DNA from: a bacterium
Lineage (GTDB): Bacteria > Verrucomicrobiota > Kiritimatiellia > UBA8416
DNA length: 5,605 bases
Reading direction: 5' to 3'
Assembly (NCBI GenBank): GCA_020048935.1
Contig: JAIFLS010000226.1
Location: forward strand, 1 to 5,605
Notes under the pieces: model-generated
The model's database searches: none
The model's input: the letters and a program-made list of their open reading frames with translations, nothing else
What the model was told of the DNA's origin: nothing
Shown here: positions 1 to 5,040 of the stretch, piece by piece
Numbering within the stretch: position 1 is the first letter of the stretch
Layout: every line of letters starts with the position of its first letter
Position numbers and translations under genes: made by a program

Positions 1-813
1 GATGTGATCAGCGTGCTGGTCGGCGATACCGTGACCGAGGAGGCGCTGCCGACCTATGCCATGTGGCTGGCGCATGTGGAGGGCGTCAGCGAGACGGGGG
101 CCGCCGCGAACAGTCCGTGGACCGCGTGGAACCGGGCCTGGTGCGGCGAGGAGAACCGGCACGGTGATGTGCTGTCGCGCTACCTGATGCTCTCGGGGCG
201 TGTGAACATGCGCGAGGTCGATGTGGTGATCAACAACCTTGTCTACGACGGCATGGATATAAAGACCGGTCGCGATCCCTACCGGTTCTTTGTCTACACC
301 AGCTTCCAGGAACTAGCCACCAACCGCTCGCACCGCAATGTCGGCAGGATGGCCCAGGCCGCCGGGGCGGAACGGCTGTTCAAGATGTCGGGTGTCATCG
401 CCGGCGACGAGGGTTGGCACGCGCGGGCCTACCGGCTGTTCGTGGAGAAGTTCCTGGAGCTGGATACCAACGAGGCGATGCTGGCGATCGCCGACCTGTT
501 CCGCAAGCAGATCATCATGCCGGCGATGAACATGCGCGAGCGCGGGGCGGCCAGGGGCGATACGTTCGCCACGTTCGAGGCGCTGGCGCAGCGGATCGGT
601 GTCTACACGGCGCAGGACTACCTCGAGATCCTCGAGTTCCTGGTCGATGCCTGGAAGATCCCGGCGTTCAGCGGGCTTTCCACGGCGGCGCTTCAGGCCC
701 AGGAGTTCATCTGCGGCCTGCCCGACCGCTATCGCCGCCTGCTCAAGCGCCTGCGTGTGCCGACGGCCGTCGAGATGCCGCCCACCTTCCGCTGGCTTGT
801 GCAACCCGCGTGA
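1..813 (+). CDS. Acyl-[acyl-carrier-protein] desaturase (soluble diiron), 5' end missing
   Basis: Soluble ferritin-like diiron desaturase that introduces a cis double bond into acyl chains on acyl-carrier protein, using O2 and ferredoxin-type reductant in the cytoplasm (family knowledge: plant stearoyl-ACP desaturase and bacterial DesA-like proteins). All six expected iron ligands are visible, numbering from the GTG at base 4: E12 (in TEEALPTY), E50 and H53 (EENRHGD), E103 (TSFQELAT), E136 and H139 (DEGWH). Their spacing of 38, 50 and 33 residues equals that of castor E105/E143/H146/E196/E229/H232. T106 matches the active-site Thr of the plant enzyme. The C-terminal part (YTAQDYLEILEFLV) is also typical. 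The GTG at base 4 is an internal Val of a conserved helix and not the start; the reading frame is open to base 1, so roughly the first 60-90 residues lie outside. The gene ends in tandem stops TGA TAA (811-816). It converges on the HEAT-repeat gene. Confidence 0.95.
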   Translation, partial: DVISVLVGDTVTEEALPTYAMWLAHVEGVSETGAAANSPWTAWNRAWCGEENRHGDVLSRYLMLSGRVNMREVDVVINNLVYDGMDIKTGRDPYRFFVYTSFQELATNRSHRNVGRMAQAAGAERLFKMSGVIAGDEGWHARAYRLFVEKFLELDTNEAMLAIADLFRKQIIMPAMNMRERGAARGDTFATFEALAQRIGVYTAQDYLEILEFLVDAWKIPAFSGLSTAALQAQEFICGLPDRYRRLLKRLRVPTAVEMPPTFRWLVQPA

Positions 814-834
814 TAACGGGGTGGTGGTGCCGTG

Positions 835-1581
835 TCAGAAATGGTCTTCGGCGCTGATCGATTGCTCGACGGAGTCGCCGTGCTGCGACAGCGACTGGAT
901 CGCGTTGGCGAGGATCTCGGGATGGACAGTGGCGCGTCGGTAGGTGTCCACAATTACCAGATGCTCGACTCCGTCAAGCTCGGCGATGGCCAACGCCCCG
1001 AACGGGATCAGCATGTTGAGCTTCAGAGCTTCGGCATATTGTGACGGAACGGCTACGCCGCAGGGGGTCGAAAGCTGCACGAGGGCCGAGTTGTCGGTAC
1101 CGGTGCGGCTGAAGTCGATCCAGATCTGCTGCGAGCGCCCGTCGGGCAGCGAGACCAGCACACCGAACTGGGGCGACTCCCCGCTGATGACGGCGTTCAT
1201 CTCGCGAATCGCCTCTGTGACCAGGTCGCTATCGGAAAGCATGCCGGCGAAGCCTTCGCGGGCTTCCGGGGATTGCAGCAGCCATTCGCGCCATTCGGCT
1301 GGTGAATCGCCGAGTTCGTGCCCGGTAATCATGCACAGGGCATTGGCGGCATCGGTCGTGTTGCGATTCTGCTCGAGCAGTGTGATCAGGGCGGGCACGG
1401 CGCGTTCATTCCCGATTTCGGACAGGATCTTGATGGCCGACCAGCGGACGCCATCGTTGCGGTCCTGCAGCAGCGGCAATACCGCTTCTGTCAGCTCGGT
1501 ACCCTGGGTGCAGGCGGCATTGATCGTGGCCGGTCGCGTCCTGATGTTGCGCAGGCCTTGGCGGATGGTTTCCGTGTTCAT
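835..1581 (-). CDS. HEAT-repeat protein with an unassigned C-terminal alpha/beta domain
   Basis: A 248-residue soluble protein with no signal peptide or membrane segment. Residues about 30-105 look like HEAT/PBS-lyase-type helical repeats: LLQDRNDGVRWSAIKILSEI and then AVPALITLLEQNRNTTDAAN, followed by an EWREWL segment often seen near such repeats. HEAT repeats normally bind other proteins. Residues about 118-240 form a second domain with alternating strands (FGVLVSLPDG, QIWIDF, ALVQLSTPCG, LAIAELDGVEHLVIVDTY) and a closing helix. Its pattern recalls the YbjN/type III chaperone-like fold, but this is a guess from strand order. The start ATG at 1581 is well supported by an AAAGGAGT Shine-Dalgarno (1585-1592) on the minus strand. 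The gene faces the desaturase tail to tail and is divergent from the three-gene membrane operon, so it may share control signals in the intergenic region. Function unknown; existence as a gene is highly likely. Confidence 0.87.
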   Translation of the reverse strand: MNTETIRQGLRNIRTRPATINAACTQGTELTEAVLPLLQDRNDGVRWSAIKILSEIGNERAVPALITLLEQNRNTTDAANALCMITGHELGDSPAEWREWLLQSPEAREGFAGMLSDSDLVTEAIREMNAVISGESPQFGVLVSLPDGRSQQIWIDFSRTGTDNSALVQLSTPCGVAVPSQYAEALKLNMLIPFGALAIAELDGVEHLVIVDTYRRATVHPEILANAIQSLSQHGDSVEQSISAEDHF

Positions 1582-1655
1582 CGTACTCCTTTCGTCGATT
1601 CGGATGGCAGTTTAGCGCCGCGACGGGAAATGGCAATGTGATTATCCGCACCCGG

Positions 1656-1687
1656 CAATATCGAGGGGGCAATATCGACAATATCGA
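1656..1687. repeat. Three direct copies of CAATATCGA in the divergent intergenic region
   Basis: Identical 9-mers lie at 1656-1664, 1670-1678 and 1679-1687. The first two share an 11-mer (GGCAATATCGA) and the last two are tandem as CAATATCGAC. They lie just upstream of the candidate -35 box of the rightward operon and about 75-105 bases upstream of the leftward HEAT-repeat gene start. The arrangement resembles a cluster of operator sites for a DNA-binding regulator. That role is inferred, and chance duplication is possible. Confidence 0.5.
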
Positions 1688-1688
1688 C

Positions 1689-1717
1689 TTGCAAACCCAT
1701 TCCATCAGCGATACGAT
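1689..1717 (+). promoter_or_regulatory. Candidate sigma-70 promoter of the three-gene membrane operon
   Basis: TTGCAA (1689-1694, 4/6 to TTGACA) and TACGAT (1712-1717, 4/6 to TATAAT) are separated by exactly 17 bases. Transcription would start near 1724, just before the GAGGTGA ribosome binding site at 1729-1735 that precedes the ATG at 1742. The CAATATCGA repeats abut the -35 element. Both boxes are only moderate matches. Confidence 0.4.
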
Positions 1718-1741
1718 CCAGAGAACTTGAGGTGACGGATT

Positions 1742-2008
1742 ATGCTCGAAAACTGGTTTCAGATCATTAGAGGCTCGCAATTGACCTTGCCTTCCATCGA
1801 GGTGGCACTGTTCGTTGTGCTGCTGGCCTTGTCGCTGCTCTACCGGTACAATCGCGCCGGTATAGTTGTCGCCTATTTATTCGCCTGTCGCTGGGGTTGG
1901 ATGGTGGTCGGTAATCTGCCAACCGCCGCCAAGACCAGCTACGTTATTCTCGGGATACTGGTCGGCGCACTGGCGATCGTCAGTATGCTCTCCGATCCCC
2001 GTTACTAA
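1742..2008 (+). CDS. Small three-helix membrane protein of unknown function
   Basis: An 88-residue protein dominated by hydrophobic stretches at about residues 18-34, 39-57 and 66-83, with charged residues R35, R38, R50 and K64 in or near the loops. No signal peptide or enzyme motif is visible, and I do not recognise the family. The start is well supported: GAGGTGA at 1729-1735 lies six bases before the ATG, and a plausible promoter lies just upstream. It is the first gene of a run of three rightward genes; the next begins 22 bases after its stop. An overlapping start for the downstream gene at 1866 is not needed. As a short leading gene coding for a membrane protein next to two larger membrane proteins, it may be a partner subunit (inference). 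Confidence 0.75.
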   Translation: MLENWFQIIRGSQLTLPSIEVALFVVLLALSLLYRYNRAGIVVAYLFACRWGWMVVGNLPTAAKTSYVILGILVGALAIVSMLSDPRY

Positions 2009-2030
2009 AACCGTTCCGACCGCGACGCCT

Positions 2031-3248
2031 ATGCCAAAACATATCAGCCGTTACCTTGTCAGTTTCGTGATCATCGCCCTCGTCGATACCGTGCTGGTTC
2101 TTTGCATGATCGCCTGCTTTCGCTTGTGGTATGTACGCAATGCCGCGACCAATGCTGTGAAATTCGCGCAGGCCGGACAGCCGGAGCAGGTCATCCGCGA
2201 GCTGCGCCTGGCCTACCGCTGGGCACCGGCCTACCCTGCCTTCAGCGAGACCGTCGCCGGGTTGTACAAGCAGGCCCTTCAGCAGGCCGGCTCGCCCGAT
2301 GCGCCTCCTGTTCCGGAGGAACGCACCTTCCTGTCTGCCCTTCCACCGGCCGAGAAAGCACTGATTCCGGCGGACATGCTGGTCAACTTCCTGTACCGGA
2401 AATACAGCCGGGGCCAGGCGACTCCGCCGTCCACCGGCAGCTTGGCTGAAGCCCCTGTGGCTGAGTTCCGCCCCGGTCCGGAGGAGGAGGCCGCGAAACC
2501 TGCCATTGCCTTGAATTCCCCGCCCCAGGCGGGACAGCCGCTGTCTCCCCCGCCATCGGATGGAACCGCACCGGTACCGGAAACCGGGACCGCACCTCAG
2601 CCAGCCTACAACCCGGACGCCATGTGGGGGGCCGTCAGCACACAGGACGCGCCGCTCTACGACAAAAACGGGAAGAAGATGCGCGAGATTCCCGCCGGCA
2701 GCCTGGTCGATGTGCAGGAAACCCGCAGCACCCCGAATGGGGAAGTGGTTATCGGCTCGGTACTGTCCCGCAACGGCAATTTCAGTGGTGTGATCCTCAA
2801 ACGCGACCACGTCGATCTTTATGTGGGTTATCCGATGAGTGCCACCTCCAAGGATCAGCGCGTGCTTGTCTCAAGGCGCGGCGAGATCCTTGCCGCCATC
2901 AAATCCCGCCAGGAGGCACTGGAAAAAGCTGCCAGCAACCGGAATCCGCACCAGGCTGAATTTCTCGCCGTCGCGCTGAATTATAAAGCCATTATGGATG
3001 AAGCCAAGCAGTTGAATGAACAGTACAAAAAGGCCACCGGCAACCAGCGCATGGAACTGGGAAACCGGCTGCGCACCCTCAAGAACGATCAGTTCGTGGT
3101 GATGCCGAAATACAATGAACTCAAGCAGAAAAGGGACAGATGGAATGACCAGAACCAGAACGTCGCGCAGGACATCTCCAGCGACCCGCAGATACGGCAA
3201 CTGAACCAGCAGCTTGAACAGATCGACCAGCAGCTTAAGAATGTTTAA
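2031..3248 (+). CDS. Membrane-anchored protein with TPR-like segment, SH3-like domain and coiled coil
   Basis: A 405-residue protein. Residues 8-30 form one membrane helix interrupted by D19. Residues about 36-84 look like a TPR-like helix pair (VKFAQAGQPEQVIRELRLAY, WAPAYPAFSETVAGLYKQAL). Residues about 128-196 are a Pro/Ala/Glu-rich linker. Residues 197-266 resemble a bacterial SH3-like domain (MWGAVSTQDAPLYDKNGKKM onward, with IPAGSLVDV and GVILKRDHV). Residues 272-403 are Gln/Lys/Glu-rich helix, likely coiled coil. Topology probably leaves everything after the anchor on one side, possibly outside the cytoplasm as for most SH3-like domains (inference). I chose ATG 2031, which directly precedes the membrane helix. 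The longer frame back to 1866 would overlap the previous gene and gives no domain-like sequence. No good ribosome binding site precedes 2031, so translation may be coupled to the gene ending 22 bases upstream. Family not recognised; no enzymatic motif. Confidence 0.85.
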   Translation: MPKHISRYLVSFVIIALVDTVLVLCMIACFRLWYVRNAATNAVKFAQAGQPEQVIRELRLAYRWAPAYPAFSETVAGLYKQALQQAGSPDAPPVPEERTFLSALPPAEKALIPADMLVNFLYRKYSRGQATPPSTGSLAEAPVAEFRPGPEEEAAKPAIALNSPPQAGQPLSPPPSDGTAPVPETGTAPQPAYNPDAMWGAVSTQDAPLYDKNGKKMREIPAGSLVDVQETRSTPNGEVVIGSVLSRNGNFSGVILKRDHVDLYVGYPMSATSKDQRVLVSRRGEILAAIKSRQEALEKAASNRNPHQAEFLAVALNYKAIMDEAKQLNEQYKKATGNQRMELGNRLRTLKNDQFVVMPKYNELKQKRDRWNDQNQNVAQDISSDPQIRQLNQQLEQIDQQLKNV

Positions 3249-3268
3249 AACCAGTCAGGAAAAAGGCT

Positions 3269-4084
3269 ATGGCAGATATCGAATACAGGTGCTCGTCATG
3301 TCGGAAACCCCGTGTCGTTTCGGAATTCGCGGATGTTGCCAAGCTCAAATGCGCCGCCTGTGGCGGACCGCTGCAGAAGGGCGGTGAGGCGCCATCCATC
3401 CCTGCTCCCGTGTCTGAGGCCGGGGAGGGGATGCCTGCCCCGATTCCCGTCACCGCACCGGCATCGGCCGGAGGCTCGCGGCTGAAGGTTGCCAAGCAGC
3501 AGCGTGAGCAGCTTGAAACCGAGGTTGCCGAACGGTTTACCCCGCCGAAGGGCAAAGCACCGAAGGCCCCGGCCCCCGCGGAGGCTTTTAAAGCGGATGA
3601 CCTGCTGCGCCAGAATCCGCTGGAACTCCACCCGAAGGTCAGCACCCGCCGCAAAGGGGTCAGCCACACGCTGCTGGCGTTCCTGTTGTTCGGTTTCATC
3701 GGGGCCGCGACCGGCTACCTTCGCTACGGTAGCGAGATGAACCTGCCCGGCAGCGGGCACTTACCCGTCAAGCTTATCACGGACCTGATGGAGTATGCCT
3801 GGGTCGGCATCCTGCTGCTCAACCTGGTTGTGGTGCTCAAGGCCTTGTCGGACAATATGTTCCAGGGCATCCTGTGCCTGCTGGTCCCGGGGTGGACGGT
3901 GGTCTACCTGTTGTTCATTTCCGACAACTTCTATCTGCGCGCCATTTTCTTCGGCTGCCTGGTCGGTGTCGCGCAGGACGGGAGTTTCCAGCTTTACGAG
4001 ATTGCGGCCCGCGCGATGAATGCGGTCTCGAATTTCATCAACAGCGGTGGTGGTGACGTCCGGCGTACCGACCCGGTGATTTGA
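3269..4084 (+). CDS. Zinc-ribbon protein with C-terminal multi-helix membrane domain
   Basis: A 271-residue protein. The N-terminus carries a zinc ribbon with two CxxC knuckles, C8/C11 and C28/C31, of the kind seen in small regulatory zinc-ribbon domains. Residues about 40-125 are a low-complexity Ala/Pro/Lys linker containing a charged helix (about 70-90). Residues about 132-152, 175-193, 198-216 and probably 222-235 are hydrophobic membrane segments; the end is polar. The start ATG is preceded by AGGA at 3257-3260 with eight bases of spacing, and lies 20 bases after the preceding stop, so the two genes are probably co-transcribed. The zinc ribbon should face the cytoplasm. The last ~107 codons are overlapped antisense by the reading frame of coaB. 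The hydrophobic pattern makes this strand the clear coding strand there. Family not recognised; function unknown. Confidence 0.88.
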   Translation: MADIEYRCSSCRKPRVVSEFADVAKLKCAACGGPLQKGGEAPSIPAPVSEAGEGMPAPIPVTAPASAGGSRLKVAKQQREQLETEVAERFTPPKGKAPKAPAPAEAFKADDLLRQNPLELHPKVSTRRKGVSHTLLAFLLFGFIGAATGYLRYGSEMNLPGSGHLPVKLITDLMEYAWVGILLLNLVVVLKALSDNMFQGILCLLVPGWTVVYLLFISDNFYLRAIFFGCLVGVAQDGSFQLYEIAARAMNAVSNFINSGGGDVRRTDPVI

Positions 4085-4702
4085 CTCGATCCAGTCCAGT
4101 ATCCGTTCGGCTACAGCGCGCTTCGACATCAGCGGCAAGGGCTCGACACCGCTGGCCGTGACCAGGCAGACGGCATTGGTGTCGACCTCGAAGCCGGCAT
4201 CGTCGCGGCTGACATCGTTCGCCACAATCAGATCCAGGCCCTTGGCGCTGCGCTTGCCGTCTGCTGCCGCCAGCAGGTTTTCCGTTTCCGCCGCGAAGCC
4301 GACAACCAGTTGACCGGGACGCCGCCGCCCTTTAACCGCCTGCAGGATATCAGCCGTACGTTCCAGTTCCAGCGTGCCGCTCATCGTGCTCTTCTTCAGT
4401 TTCTGCAGCGCGATCAGTTTCGGACGCCAGTCCGCCACCGCCGCGCACATCACCAGTGCGTCGCAATCCGCCAGGGCGTCCAGCACCGCCGCCAGCATAT
4501 CGGCCGCACTGGTCACGCGCGTCAATGCCGCCCCTTCCGGCGGTCCCAGCGACACCGGCCCCGAGATCAGCCGTACCGCGTGCCCACGCGCCACGCCCGC
4601 CTCCGCCAGGGCATAGCCCATCTTGCCGGTTGAACGGTTACTCAGGAACCGCACCGGATCCAGGAATTCGCGGGTCGGTCCCGCTGTCACAAGAAGATTC
4701 AT
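3761..4702 (-). CDS. coaB: Phosphopantothenate-cysteine ligase, free-standing CoaB, with long antisense-encoded tail
   Basis: Joins 4'-phosphopantothenate to cysteine with a nucleotide triphosphate, the second step toward coenzyme A from pantothenate, in the cytoplasm. Residues 1-208 align by eye with the CoaB half of E. coli CoaBC: VTAGPTREFLDPVRFLSNRS (nucleotide-binding start, conserved N22), STGKMG, LISGPV, AAVADWRP (88-94), the KLKK lysines (101-104), VGFAAET (134-140) and ANDVS (161-165). The protein is not fused to a CoaC decarboxylase: an in-frame stop (4712-4714) lies nine bases upstream of the ATG. The Shine-Dalgarno is weak (AGAG in a small hairpin loop). The family should end near residue 208-220 (E. 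coli LLDEIVTRY is matched by RILDWIESN here). Instead the frame stays open to 313, residues 207-313 being exactly antisense, codon on codon, to the zinc-ribbon membrane gene. The tail is Gln/Asp/Glu-rich and unlike CoaB. The core identification is very secure; whether the tail is real protein or results from a lost stop or sequence error is open. Confidence 0.93.
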   Translation of the reverse strand: MNLLVTAGPTREFLDPVRFLSNRSTGKMGYALAEAGVARGHAVRLISGPVSLGPPEGAALTRVTSAADMLAAVLDALADCDALVMCAAVADWRPKLIALQKLKKSTMSGTLELERTADILQAVKGRRRPGQLVVGFAAETENLLAAADGKRSAKGLDLIVANDVSRDDAGFEVDTNAVCLVTASGVEPLPLMSKRAVAERILDWIESNHRVGTPDVTTTAVDEIRDRIHRAGRNLVKLETPVLRDTDQAAEENGAQIEVVGNEQQVDHRPPRDQQAQDALEHIVRQGLEHHNQVEQQDADPGILHQVRDKLDG

Positions 4703-4703
4703 G

Positions 4704-4719
4704 CCCGTACTCTAACGGG
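4704..4719 (-). promoter_or_regulatory. Small hairpin just before the coaB start codon
   Basis: Read on the minus strand, CCCGT and ACGGG (5 bp, perfect) flank a six-base loop TAGAGT that holds the only Shine-Dalgarno-like bases. The stem ends one base before the ATG at 4702. It could dampen initiation, but a 5-bp stem may be chance. Confidence 0.25.
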
Positions 4720-4830
4720 GAAAAGCCGACCCCGCAACGCAATATCACAGCCGCCATTCTCCTTCCGGAGGAAAAGGTAACCGTGGTTTTTTCGTGACAA
4801 CAAATAAAAACCGCGTAATCATTGCACGAA

Positions 4831-5040
4831 ATGACTATACTTCTGAAAGGCGGTGTCCATCGTGATACCGGTGTACAACGAAGCGTCCTGCATTGCATCG
4901 ACACTGCTGGAGCTGATCGGCATGCACCGTTTTGTGCCGAACCTCTGCGCCATGCATGGAGCCTGCATCGTGCAGCACCCCGTACACCACCGCATAATCG
5001 GATGAGAGTCCTGAATGCAGACAGGTGGTTCTTAAAATGA
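4831..5040 (+). pseudogene. Decayed remnant of a polyprenyl-phosphate glycosyltransferase (GT2, DPM-synthase-like)
   Basis: The readable core is 4853-5005. It begins with VSIVIPVYNEASCIASTLLE, the classic N-terminal nucleotide-sugar-binding start of family 2 glycosyltransferases. It then passes directly to MHRFVPNLCAMHGACIVQHP followed by VHHR, which resembles the C-terminal part of dolichol/undecaprenyl-phosphate sugar transferases (pattern MHRFLP...G...V.HRPR). The central catalytic part (VVDDGS and the following DxD region) is absent, so a large internal deletion joined near base 4920 is inferred. The frame stops at 5003-5005 where HRPR..G.SKYG is expected. Two frameshifts are suggested. 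Dropping one G of the pair at 4849-4850 would restore MTILLKAVSIV from the ATG at 4831. Past the stop, frame 1 reads RWFLK and ends at 5038-5040. With about 50 codons left of about 240, it cannot be an active transferase. Confidence 0.72.

Noticed and set aside
4..6. GTG as the start codon of the desaturase
   Set aside because: It lies inside a conserved helix (ISVLVGD before TEEALPTY) and the frame is open to the window edge, so the gene is truncated.
802..820. Possible terminator between the convergent desaturase and HEAT-repeat genes
   Set aside because: Only a 4-5 bp CCCG/CGGG stem overlapping the stop codon and no T run; too weak to call.
944..1615. 223-codon plus-strand frame opposite the HEAT-repeat gene
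   Set aside because: Ser/Arg-rich shadow translation; the minus strand has a strong Shine-Dalgarno and repeat structure.
1866..2030. Longer N-terminus for the SH3/coiled-coil protein beginning at 1866
   Set aside because: It overlaps the small membrane-protein gene in another frame, and the added 55 residues look like frame-shifted coding sequence; ATG 2031 sits just before the membrane helix.
1980..2810. 276-codon minus-strand frame opposite the SH3/coiled-coil gene
   Set aside because: Arg/Gly-rich shadow in GC-rich DNA, without recognisable domains.
4794..4841. Promoter candidates before the transferase remnant (GTGACA at 4794; TATACT at 4836)
   Set aside because: Neither box has a partner at suitable spacing; TTGCAC is only eight bases from TATACT.
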